Below, piece by piece: positions 1-7,273 of a stretch of 16,453 bases of DNA. The translations under genes and the position numbers were made by a program. The notes beneath the pieces are model-generated. The model was not told the DNA's origin. It did not search any database and saw nothing but the letters and a program-made list of their open reading frames with translations. The first letter of the stretch is position 1. Every line of letters begins with the position of its first letter. This DNA is from Sulfuricurvum sp. (GTDB lineage: Bacteria > Campylobacterota > Campylobacteria > Campylobacterales > Sulfurimonadaceae): positions 1 to 16,453 of the forward strand of contig JAUXSZ010000071.1 of the NCBI GenBank assembly GCA_030679635.1, written 5' to 3'.

Positions 1-6
1 TTTAAC

Positions 7-17
7 TATGATAAAAT
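7..17 (+). promoter_or_regulatory. possible -10 region upstream of the DUF748 gene
   Basis: An AT-rich TATGATAAAAT stretch lies about 35 bp before the ATG at 51 and resembles the extended AT-rich -10 elements of Campylobacterota sigma-70 promoters, where -35 boxes are often poor. An AAAGGG at about 40-45 is a reasonable ribosome binding site for that ATG. The window begins only 6 bases upstream, so no -35 region or preceding gene can be judged. Confidence 0.3.
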
Positions 18-50
18 AAATATTAATCCGATAGAAAGCAAAGGGCTTAC

Positions 51-3000
51 ATGAAAAAAATGACCCTCATTAAAATTTTCTTTATCCTGATAGGAATTTA
101 TGGACTTTTTGGATTTGTAGGTGTCCCTTATGCCCTCAAAAATATCGCCCCTGAAAAAGTTTCCGACGCAACGCTGGGGGGAACTTTTTCCGTTGGATCA
201 GCCTCTTTTAACCCTTTTAGCTTTTACCTTCAGCTTCATGACGTTGCGTTCAAGAGCCCTAAAAAGGGTGATTTTGTCCACGTCAACTATTGTGCCATCA
301 ATATTAATCCACTGGAGTACCTCTGGAAATCAGAATGGGTGATTGATGAGATTCTCATCGTAAAGCCTTTGATAACCATTCATAAAGATGCCGCGGGGGA
401 GATGAATTTTGGGTGGCTGACCTCTCTTGGAGGGGATGAGAACCAATCGGCAGAGGTCTCCAAGCCTTTGGCCCTGTTGATGAATACTTTTACCATCAAA
501 GAGGGAAAAATTGATTATAGCGATGAGAGCGAGGGGAAAAACTATCGTCAGAGTATTCATTCCATCGGATTTCATCTGGAAAATATCAACCTGCGCGACG
601 TTTCCAATAGCAATGGAATAATGCGCGTGTATGCCTCTATCAATGAGAGAGGATTTGTAGACCTTCGGGGGAAAATTGAAGGATTAAAACCGTTTGCTCT
701 CAAAGGGAGCGTGGCCTTTAATTCGGGAAAACTTTATACACCGTGGCGCTATTTTAAAGAAAAACTGCCCATTGAGGTTGCAGACGGTACGGCAGGATTT
801 GGATTTAATTATGCATTGAGTACGGCAGACATCAATGCCACCAAGCTATCGCAGGTGCATGTGGAACTGAAGGGGCTTCGATTTCTCCGAAAAGCGCAGC
901 AGACAAAATTACTGGATGCAGGGAGTGTGAAAATTACGGAGGGGACTGTTTGGCCTATGCGCAAAGTGTTTGAAGCAAACGGCGTGAAACTCAATGGTCT
1001 TTCGATGGATGTTTCACGATCACGCGAGGGGGTAATCGACTGGATCGATTACATCGACCAAATTAAAAAAGCGTTCCCCGAAGATGAAAATGAGACAAAA
1101 ATTCCATGGCAGCTCGCCGTACGCGATGTTGCGCTTGAAAATATGGAGGTGAGGTGGAGTGATACGGCTCCAAGGGAGCCGTATAGCGCTACGCTGAGCG
1201 GAATCAATCTCTATTCTCACAATCTGAGCAGTGATCCGAAAAAGCTTCTGAATGCTACGCTGAGCAGCGGAAGTTTTCAGTTGCAACGTTTGGGTGATTT
1301 GAAAGTGATAACAGGGTTTGGGCGTATGGAGATGAAGGGGATTATGCTGCACCTGGACGCAAAGCGTGCAGAGATTGAGAGTCTGGCGGTAGAAGGGGGA
1401 GATATTTCGCTGAAACGGCTAAAAAACGGCACGATTGACCTGAAACGACTCCTGTATGTACAGAATCAAAAAGCCGAAAGGGCCCAGAATACACCGTGGT
1501 CGTACGGGGTTGGGGAAATAGCCCTTAATAATATGAGGGAGAATTTCACCGATGAGGTCCCGCTCCGGAGGGTTCATGCTGATGTGGATGAACTTGGGAT
1601 AAAAGTGAAGGGCTTTTCAAGCGACCCCAGAGGGATGATGAACATTGAGGGGTCAGGGAAAATCAATAAAAAAGCGACCATAAAGATTCACTCGCAGCTC
1701 GTACGTGAAACCCTTCACAGCAAAGGGGAGTTTGAACTTAACGGTTTCCCCTTGCCGCTTATTGATCCATACCTAGAGGCCAGTAGCTATGCCCAGCTTC
1801 GCCGGGGTGATTTGAGCATTAACGGAAGGTATTCCTATACCCCGGAAAAAAGTGCCGTACAAGGAAAGCTTGCATTGAGCGATTGGGTAGTGGAGGATCG
1901 GCGTGATCATTCGGTGTTGTTGGGATGGAACCGTATCGGTGTGACACCGTTTGCGTATGCGTATCCCGATAATCGGCTTAAAATCACTCAGCTTGGAGTG
2001 GATGGACTCTATACGAATGTCCTGATCGATCGCAACAAGGTATTAAATTTTTCGACGCTGAGCAAGGCTAAAAAGGGGGAAGCAAAGAGGGGCAAACCGG
2101 ATGGACATCCCTTTGGGATAGATGTGGTGAAATTGGCAGTGGTGAACAGCAGCGCTACGTTCAGCGATCTTTCGTTGCCTTTACCTTTTAAAACCTATAT
2201 CCATGACCTGAATGGCCAAGTCTTGGGGATATCGACGACCAAGGATGTGACGACATTTGTCCGGTTAAAAGGGGGCGTAGACCAGTATGGATTAGCAAAA
2301 ATCGACGGCTCGCTCAACACCAAAGCCCCTAAATCTTTCACCGATATACAGGTGGTCTTTGAAAATCTCGAATTGAAACACTACACTCCCTACTCTCTCC
2401 AGTTTTTAGGGTATAAAATCGCAAATGGGAAACTGTTTCTAAATCTGGGTTACAAGATCAATGGCGGAAAGTTGGATGGAAAAAACCAAGTAGTGATCAA
2501 ACAGATTGAACTGGGTGAAGAGAAAGCGGGGGGATCGCCATGGCCGATGCGTTTGGTCGTGGCACTTTTGGAGGACGGAGAGGGAATTATCGATGTCGAT
2601 CTGCCGATTCAAGGGGATGTTAACCGTCCTGATTTTAAATACGGTAAAGTCGTATGGCAGGTAATTGGTAATTTGCTTACCAAAGCGGTTACCTCTCCGT
2701 TCAAACTTTTGGGATCACTCCTTGGACTGGAAGCAGAGGATGAGTCGCTCTCGAGTGTCTCTTTTGAACCGGGTGAAGATACCCTAACCCCTCCACAGAG
2801 TGAAGATACCCTAACCCCTCCACAGATTGAGCAATTGGATAAATTGGCTGCAGTGCTGGTAAAACGTCCTAAATTGAGTATTCAAGTGCACGGCAGCTGG
2901 GATGGACAAGAGGATGATCGGGCTCTTAGACTTCAGAAACTGGTTCACGTCGTCCTTGGGGAGGAGTCGGAAGCCATCAGTCACTCTGCGGATGCAATGA

Positions 3001-3326
3001 GTTTGGAGATGCTTGAGAAAACGGCTAAAAAGTTATTGAAGAGATCCGAGGTCAAGGAGTTGCGAAATACCATGGAAGAACACTATACGCAAGAAGCAGA
3101 CTTCGTTGGTCATTACACCGATGCGTTGATCGAAAAACTCATAGTTTTTCAGGTGATAACCCCCTCAGAGCTGAACGGACTTGCTTCCAGACGCAGTCAA
3201 AAAATTATTGCCTATCTGCATAAAAATCCTGTATTGGCTAATCGTGTTACTGCGGGTGAAAATGAAAAAGCTGATATGAAGGCTAAATCGGGAGTTCCTT
3301 CCCGTTTGGAAGTTTCCGTGAAGTGA
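51..3326 (+). CDS. DUF748 (AsmA-like) envelope protein
   Basis: A 1091-residue protein with one N-terminal hydrophobic segment (about residues 5-27) followed by a long, mostly extracytoplasmic region. It has the repetitive beta-rich pattern (short hydrophobic strands alternating with polar turns) of AsmA/DUF748 proteins. The diagnostic C-terminal block of the family is present: WPMRLVVALLEDGEGIIDVDLPIQG, cut short here as WPMRLVVALLEDGEGI, then a GNLLTKAVTSPFKLLGSLLG-like segment, then a tail with the RPKLSIQVHG and DRALR elements. The family is related to AsmA/TamB-type proteins, which are proposed to bridge the periplasm and carry lipid or support outer-membrane homeostasis; no enzymatic activity is established. 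The role here is therefore inferred. Residues 908-925 are an exact tandem duplication of nine residues just before the C-terminal tail. The gene stands alone, with a likely new promoter after it. Family assignment is firm, function is not. Confidence 0.88.
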   Translation: MKKMTLIKIFFILIGIYGLFGFVGVPYALKNIAPEKVSDATLGGTFSVGSASFNPFSFYLQLHDVAFKSPKKGDFVHVNYCAININPLEYLWKSEWVIDEILIVKPLITIHKDAAGEMNFGWLTSLGGDENQSAEVSKPLALLMNTFTIKEGKIDYSDESEGKNYRQSIHSIGFHLENINLRDVSNSNGIMRVYASINERGFVDLRGKIEGLKPFALKGSVAFNSGKLYTPWRYFKEKLPIEVADGTAGFGFNYALSTADINATKLSQVHVELKGLRFLRKAQQTKLLDAGSVKITEGTVWPMRKVFEANGVKLNGLSMDVSRSREGVIDWIDYIDQIKKAFPEDENETKIPWQLAVRDVALENMEVRWSDTAPREPYSATLSGINLYSHNLSSDPKKLLNATLSSGSFQLQRLGDLKVITGFGRMEMKGIMLHLDAKRAEIESLAVEGGDISLKRLKNGTIDLKRLLYVQNQKAERAQNTPWSYGVGEIALNNMRENFTDEVPLRRVHADVDELGIKVKGFSSDPRGMMNIEGSGKINKKATIKIHSQLVRETLHSKGEFELNGFPLPLIDPYLEASSYAQLRRGDLSINGRYSYTPEKSAVQGKLALSDWVVEDRRDHSVLLGWNRIGVTPFAYAYPDNRLKITQLGVDGLYTNVLIDRNKVLNFSTLSKAKKGEAKRGKPDGHPFGIDVVKLAVVNSSATFSDLSLPLPFKTYIHDLNGQVLGISTTKDVTTFVRLKGGVDQYGLAKIDGSLNTKAPKSFTDIQVVFENLELKHYTPYSLQFLGYKIANGKLFLNLGYKINGGKLDGKNQVVIKQIELGEEKAGGSPWPMRLVVALLEDGEGIIDVDLPIQGDVNRPDFKYGKVVWQVIGNLLTKAVTSPFKLLGSLLGLEAEDESLSSVSFEPGEDTLTPPQSEDTLTPPQIEQLDKLAAVLVKRPKLSIQVHGSWDGQEDDRALRLQKLVHVVLGEESEAISHSADAMSLEMLEKTAKKLLKRSEVKELRNTMEEHYTQEADFVGHYTDALIEKLIVFQVITPSELNGLASRRSQKIIAYLHKNPVLANRVTAGENEKADMKAKSGVPSRLEVSVK
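2773..2826 (+). repeat. perfect 27-bp tandem duplication within the DUF748 gene
   Basis: Two identical, directly adjacent 27-bp units (2773-2799 and 2800-2826) encode GEDTLTPPQ followed by SEDTLTPPQ, residues 908-925. The unit is a multiple of three, so the frame is kept. It lies in a proline- and acid-rich linker between the conserved DUF748 block and the C-terminal tail, where length changes should be tolerated. Complete nucleotide identity between the units suggests a recent slippage or unequal-exchange event. Confidence 0.95.
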
Positions 3327-3332
3327 GCCCTT

Positions 3333-3351
3333 AGAGAATTCTCTTTATAAT
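3333..3351 (+). promoter_or_regulatory. yeiH promoter with adjoining 12-bp palindrome
   Basis: A consensus -10 hexamer TATAAT (3346-3351) lies 31 bp before the yeiH ATG. Directly upstream, covering the spacer just before the -10, is the perfect palindrome AGAGAATTCTCT (3333-3344). A repressor bound there would block RNA polymerase, so it may be an operator. It could instead act as a weak hairpin for the end of the upstream gene, but it has only a 4-bp stem and no proper T-run. No -35 box stands out. Confidence 0.5.
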
Positions 3352-3382
3352 GCAATTTTAATTTACAGAAAAGGAAAATAAT

Positions 3383-4483
3383 ATGCCATTTTCACCTCAA
3401 AAACGCTCAGGAACGCTTAACGGTATCTTGTTTGTCGCTATTTTTGCCGCTGCTGCGACGATGATCGCCGATTTGGCTGTCGTCAAAAATCTCGGAATTT
3501 CACCTCTGGTGGTGGGGATTGTACTGGGTATTTTTTACGCCAATACGCTGCATAACAAATTTCCTTCAGCATGGGAGGGCGGTATCACCTTTTCGGGTAA
3601 AAAGATATTGCGTTTTGCCATTGTTTTTTACGGATTTCGTATCACGTTTCAGCAGATTGCTGAGGTTGGGATGCAGGGGTTTATGGTCTCGCTTCTCGTC
3701 CTCTCTTCCACGATGATACTCGGGATTTGGCTGGGGATCAAGGTTTTTAAAATGGACAAAGACACCTCCATTCTGACCGCTTCGGGTGCATCGGTGTGTG
3801 GTGCTGCTGCTGTTTTAGCAACGGAACCGGTACTTAAAGCAGAAGAACATAAAACCGCTATAGCCGTTTCGATGGTAGTCCTCTTTGGGACGATTTCAAT
3901 GTTTTTATACCCCGTCCTCTATGCAACTATCATTGAGCCCTCATCAGGATTTTTACATATGAGCCCCTCAACATTTGGGATGTATGTAGGGGGTACGATT
4001 CATGAAGTAGCGCAAGTTGTTGCGGTTCCTGCATCGGTACCGGGTGCAGGCGAGGCGATGGCGAATACAGCGGTTATTGTAAAAATGACACGGGTGATTA
4101 TGATTGCGCCAATGCTCATTGTTTTGGGTCTTGTCTTAAGCACTATGGCAAAAAAATCAGGGAGTGAAGGGTCGAAAGTGAAGCTGGTTATCCCTTGGTT
4201 TGCCGTCTATTTTATCGGTATGGCTGGGGTGAATTCACTCGTACATAACTACACGTTAACAGCGCCGGAAGATATGGCTATGATGGTTAAAGGGATGATT
4301 GACAACATCAACATCGTTGATACGTTCTTGCTTACCATGGCGATGACGGCTTTGGGTATGGGTACCCGTTTTGCAAAATTCAAAGGGCTAGGGCTCGCGC
4401 CTCTTTATACGGCCGGCTCTATGTTTATTTGGTTGGTTGTTGGCGGGTTTGTCATTACCCAATGGGTTGTGGCCACCTTCTGA
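3383..4483 (+). CDS. yeiH: YeiH/UPF0324 family putative sulfate (anion) exporter
   Basis: A 366-residue, strongly hydrophobic protein with about ten or eleven predicted membrane spans, close to the roughly 350 residues usual for the family. Family signatures are visible: SGASVCGAAAV at about 134-144, GGTIHEVAQVVA at about 203-214 and VKMTRVIMIAP at about 233-243. These are the conserved inner segments of UPF0324/YeiH proteins (Pfam Cons_hypoth698). Members are annotated as putative sulfate exporters, on limited experimental evidence, so the substrate is uncertain. The start is supported by AAGGA at 3371-3375, seven bases before the ATG. A consensus -10 and a palindrome lie just upstream, and a hairpin follows the stop, so it is probably a monocistronic unit. 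In a sulfur-oxidising relative, export of sulfate or sulfite would make sense; that is inference. Confidence 0.88.
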   Translation: MPFSPQKRSGTLNGILFVAIFAAAATMIADLAVVKNLGISPLVVGIVLGIFYANTLHNKFPSAWEGGITFSGKKILRFAIVFYGFRITFQQIAEVGMQGFMVSLLVLSSTMILGIWLGIKVFKMDKDTSILTASGASVCGAAAVLATEPVLKAEEHKTAIAVSMVVLFGTISMFLYPVLYATIIEPSSGFLHMSPSTFGMYVGGTIHEVAQVVAVPASVPGAGEAMANTAVIVKMTRVIMIAPMLIVLGLVLSTMAKKSGSEGSKVKLVIPWFAVYFIGMAGVNSLVHNYTLTAPEDMAMMVKGMIDNINIVDTFLLTMAMTALGMGTRFAKFKGLGLAPLYTAGSMFIWLVVGGFVITQWVVATF

Positions 4484-4491
4484 TTGGTTCG

Positions 4492-4511
4492 GAGGCGGTG
4501 TTTGCCGCCTC
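4492..4511. terminator. hairpin between convergent yeiH and esterase genes
   Basis: GAGGCGG (4492-4498), loop TGTTTG, CCGCCTC (4505-4511) form a perfect 7-bp GC-rich stem. It lies between the convergent stops of yeiH (4483) and the esterase and overlaps the esterase stop codon (4510-4512). On the + strand it is followed by a loosely T-rich stretch, and on the - strand there is no T-run. It is a plausible terminator for yeiH and a weaker one for the other direction. Confidence 0.55.
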
Positions 4512-5148
4512 ATTCACTTTCTTTAAATCTGTATTGATCTCTCAACACCTTTTCAATCGCTTCTGCCATCTTTTCGTACCCATTTGCATTCGGATGGATC
4601 CAATCATGTTTATAGTGGTTATTCCGCAAAAGATAGGGGAGGATATCGGCTTCTATCGGGAGATGATATTGCTTGGCGATCTCTTTATACAAGGGGAGCG
4701 AACTTAGATGGAGAAGCGAAAACTTCGGTACGCCGATTAGGATGACGTCGATATGACGTGTTTGTGCGAGACGAACCATGTGCTCAATATTATGCCGGAC
4801 GGAAGCTTCGCTTTTTTTCTGAAGAATATCGTTTCCGCCATGGCAAAGGAGAAGAACATCTGGATGATACATTTCGAGCATGCTAGGAAGCCTTTTAGCT
4901 CCTTCGTCAGAGAGCTCCCCCGGAATACCGGCATTAATTACTTTTCGATGGATTCTTTGTTCGAGCCTTGCTGGATAGCTTTCATGAGGCAGTACGCCGT
5001 AACCGAAAGTCAGGCTGTCGCCGAATGCCAGAATGGTAGCGGTTGCTTTTAACTCTTTCGGAGGGATTTTTGGGGTCATAGAGTGTTTTATAATGACGGT
5101 TGACGCAATCAATAGGAATAAGGTTATTAAAAACGTTGATATGCGCAT
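4510..5148 (-). CDS. GDSL/SGNH-family esterase (TesA-like arylesterase)
   Basis: A 212-residue SGNH hydrolase with all four catalytic blocks: FGDSLTFGYG with nucleophile Ser45, Gly74 in NAGIPG (block II), GGND with Asn106 (block III), and DWIHPN with Asp182 and His185 (block V). This is the layout of E. coli TesA (thioesterase I/lysophospholipase L1) and related arylesterases. Residues about 4-20 form a hydrophobic N-terminal segment typical of a signal peptide or membrane anchor, so it probably acts in the periplasm on acyl esters or thioesters; the natural substrate is unknown. The start lies only 4 bp after the comM stop, so it is probably translated from the same message. The stop codon sits inside the hairpin shared with yeiH. 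Confidence 0.85.
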   Translation of the reverse strand: MRISTFLITLFLLIASTVIIKHSMTPKIPPKELKATATILAFGDSLTFGYGVLPHESYPARLEQRIHRKVINAGIPGELSDEGAKRLPSMLEMYHPDVLLLCHGGNDILQKKSEASVRHNIEHMVRLAQTRHIDVILIGVPKFSLLHLSSLPLYKEIAKQYHLPIEADILPYLLRNNHYKHDWIHPNANGYEKMAEAIEKVLRDQYRFKESE

Positions 5149-5152
5149 GTAT

Positions 5153-6658
5153 TTAACGTCTTCGGTAACTCAAGGCTTCGAGTAGATGAGCCTTTTGGAT
5201 GTGATCGGAATCTTCAATATCAGCGATAGTACGGGCGACTTTTAGAACTCTTGATACCGCTCGAAAAGAGAGACTAAATCTCCCGATAGCCTGATCAATT
5301 ATTTTTTGCCCCTCATCATTTAAAACGCAATATTTTTCCAAATCGGTGTCACTCAAAGAACCGTTGAGGGTATTTTGACCGCGCTCTTTTTGACACCCGA
5401 ATGCTTGACGGACTTTGGTGTGAAATTGATGTGACGTGTACGAACTTTTGTCTTCGGCAGAGGTGGGATGCATTTGGATGTACAGATCAATCCGATCCAA
5501 AAAAGGGTCCGAGAGGCGTGATTTGTAGCGATTCATTTCCAAATCGGTACAGCGGCAGGCGACGCTTTTGCTGAACAGATTACCGCAAGGGCAAGGATTC
5601 ATCGCTGCCACAAAAAGAAAATTGGCATCATACGTCACTTTGGCATTGACGCGAGATATCCGAATGTGTCTGTCTTCCATCGGTTCACGTAACGCCTCAA
5701 GAACGTTCTTGGAAAAATGGGGGAGTTCATCGAAAAATAAGATGCCGTTATGAGCCAGCCCTACCTCTCCTATTTGTGCTTTGTGGCTGCCGCCTCCAAA
5801 GATGCTAGCCCCAGTACTGGTATGGTGCGGCGACCGAAACGGGCGTAAAGGGGTAAAAGAAGGCTCTTTACCCTCTAATATCTCCAGCTTGGCACAATCC
5901 AGCATTTCATTGTTGTTCAACGGAGGGAGGATATGCTGCAACCGCTTGGCGATCATCGATTTCCCTGAACCGGGCGACCCCTCTAGGAGTAGATTGTGCA
6001 TTCCTGCAGCACAAATGAGGGCAGCGCGTTTGGCATGCTCCTGCCCTTTGATATCTTTGAAATCCAATGGATACTCTTCATGGTGGTAATAGGGCTGTTC
6101 GTTGTGTTGCGTGGAGGGAAAAGAAAACGATGTCGATTCTGCATGGGGGATGGCTTCATTGGATTGGAGCAATTCCAGCGTCTCGGTTAGGGTAGATACC
6201 CCATAAAAAGAGATGTTGGGGATTTTTGAGAGTTTATTGAGGCTTTTGTTTGGGACGATTGCTTTGGTGATAACCCCTTTGTTGGCAAGCGAGAGGATAA
6301 TGGGATACAGTAATGTGTTTTCTGTGACGGAACCGTCCAGTCCCAGTTCGCCAAAAACATACCACTCTTCTCTCTTTATCTCATTGTTACCCAAAGCTAT
6401 GAGGACGGCAACCGCAAGATCAAAATGAGATCCTTCTTTGCGCAGATCGCTGGGGGCGAGATTGACGGTTAGACGCTTGGGGGGAAAGGTAAAATCGTTG
6501 CTCAAGAGTGCTGATTTTACCCGTTCTTTGGACTCCGTGATGGCCGTGTTGACCATCCCTACAATGGTAAATGCAGGAAGACCTTTGGTGGCCGTAAATT
6601 GAACTTCTACCGTTTTAGCGTCTATCCCCTCTAACGTTGCACAGAATAACTGTTTCAT
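5153..6658 (-). CDS. comM: YifB/ComM-family Mg-chelatase-like AAA+ ATPase
   Basis: A 501-residue protein of normal ComM/YifB length. The N-terminal region (about 1-170) is the ChlI-like lon-protease-fold domain, with conserved VNLAPSDLRKEG and FGELGLDG. A AAA+ domain of the Mg-chelatase type follows, with Walker A GSPGSGKS (227-234), Walker B ILFFDE (306-311), the MNPCPCG segment (353-359) and an SDPFLDRID element at about 383-391. The C-terminal Mg_chelatase_C domain ends the protein. In Vibrio and Haemophilus, ComM is a hexameric DNA helicase promoting branch migration during natural transformation. True magnesium chelatase subunits of chlorophyll synthesis are a different branch and no such genes are present. 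It has 87 bp of its own upstream DNA, so it may have its own promoter. The ribosome binding site is weak (GGTGA about six bases before the ATG). Confidence 0.9.
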   Translation of the reverse strand: MKQLFCATLEGIDAKTVEVQFTATKGLPAFTIVGMVNTAITESKERVKSALLSNDFTFPPKRLTVNLAPSDLRKEGSHFDLAVAVLIALGNNEIKREEWYVFGELGLDGSVTENTLLYPIILSLANKGVITKAIVPNKSLNKLSKIPNISFYGVSTLTETLELLQSNEAIPHAESTSFSFPSTQHNEQPYYHHEEYPLDFKDIKGQEHAKRAALICAAGMHNLLLEGSPGSGKSMIAKRLQHILPPLNNNEMLDCAKLEILEGKEPSFTPLRPFRSPHHTSTGASIFGGGSHKAQIGEVGLAHNGILFFDELPHFSKNVLEALREPMEDRHIRISRVNAKVTYDANFLFVAAMNPCPCGNLFSKSVACRCTDLEMNRYKSRLSDPFLDRIDLYIQMHPTSAEDKSSYTSHQFHTKVRQAFGCQKERGQNTLNGSLSDTDLEKYCVLNDEGQKIIDQAIGRFSLSFRAVSRVLKVARTIADIEDSDHIQKAHLLEALSYRRR

Positions 6659-6676
6659 TTTGTTTCACCATATTTT

Positions 6677-6736
6677 TTTATAATTATTGTATCTAAGGGA
6701 GTATTTAGAAAAGATAATATTGCATACTGCAATATT
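6677..6736 (-). promoter_or_regulatory. def-comM intergenic region with perfect 21-bp dyad and possible comM promoter
   Basis: AATATTGCA (6716-6724) and TGCAATATT (6728-6736) form a perfect 9-bp inverted repeat around the three-base centre TAC. On the - strand it follows the def stop by 10 bases and precedes comM by about 58. No U-run follows the hairpin, so a standard intrinsic terminator is doubtful. Further toward comM the - strand reads TACAAT (6686-6691) and TATAAA (6677-6682), both possible -10 boxes, placing the dyad upstream of them as an operator or activator site would be. Function is inferred; the symmetry is directly seen. Confidence 0.5.
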
Positions 6737-6746
6737 TAAAGGGGGG

Positions 6747-7262
6747 CTATTTTTTTTCTTTGAGGGCTTTTTTGTGTTCTTTTTCAAATTTTTTACGGCG
6801 ACTGTAGGAGAGTCGATCGATAAAAAGTTTCCCCTCCAAATGGTCCATCTCGTGTTGTATTGCAATAGAAAGAAGGTCATCTGCATGAAGCGTACACACA
6901 ACACCGTGGCGATTATGGTAGCGTAATGTGAGAAATTCATAACGCTCTATATCTTCATAAAATCCGGGAACACTTAAACACCCTTCTTGGTAGGTCATTC
7001 TGCCTCGCGGGTTTTGGATAATGGGATTTATGATCTCTAAGATGTTGGTTGACTCTTGATTTCCTTCTTCATCCGGAATGCAGAGGATGAGGGCACGAAT
7101 TGGCATGGCTACTTGGATCGCGGCCAATCCAATTCCGTTACTCTCTATCATCGTTGCATACATGTCATCAAGAAAGGCATGCAGCTGTGTATCAAAGAGG
7201 GCAACGTCGCTGGAAACTTGTTTTAGAAGTTTATTCGGATAGGTAATAATCGGTAAGAGCAT
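6747..7262 (-). CDS. def: peptide deformylase
   Basis: A 171-residue peptide deformylase, which removes the formyl group from the initiator Met of nascent proteins. All three family motifs are present: GIGLAAIQ (43-50), EGCLSVP (93-99) and QHEMDHL (136-142). The metal ligands are Cys95, His137 and His141 and the catalytic acid is Glu138, so it should be active. The C-terminus is Lys-rich (KKFEKEHKKALKEKK), a short basic tail that could favour ribosomal RNA contact, as the C-terminal helix does in E. coli; that is inference. It begins 11 bp after the GGDEF gene stop with only a weak ribosome binding site, suggesting translational coupling. A run of six G lies immediately after the stop codon. 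Confidence 0.96.
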   Translation of the reverse strand: MLLPIITYPNKLLKQVSSDVALFDTQLHAFLDDMYATMIESNGIGLAAIQVAMPIRALILCIPDEEGNQESTNILEIINPIIQNPRGRMTYQEGCLSVPGFYEDIERYEFLTLRYHNRHGVVCTLHADDLLSIAIQHEMDHLEGKLFIDRLSYSRRKKFEKEHKKALKEKK

Positions 7263-7273
7263 CGAAATTCTTA

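Noticed and set aside
2773..2826. Tandem units as a CRISPR or VNTR array
   Set aside because: There are only two adjacent copies with no spacers, and they lie inside a coding sequence in frame.
4753..5052. Antisense reading frame across the esterase gene
   Set aside because: The minus strand encodes a complete SGNH hydrolase with all catalytic blocks; the plus-strand frame shows no family features.
5153..6658. Magnesium chelatase subunit of (bacterio)chlorophyll synthesis
   Set aside because: The domain order with an N-terminal lon-fold domain and the length match YifB/ComM, and no pigment genes are nearby.
6741..6746. G6 tract as a phase-variable switch for def
   Set aside because: It lies outside the coding frame just after the stop codon and is short; slippage there would not change the protein, and def is essential.
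6665..6940. A 91-residue minus-strand reading frame overlapping the 3' end of def
   Set aside because: It is a shadow of def in another frame, with low-complexity Lys/Asn content and no recognisable domain.
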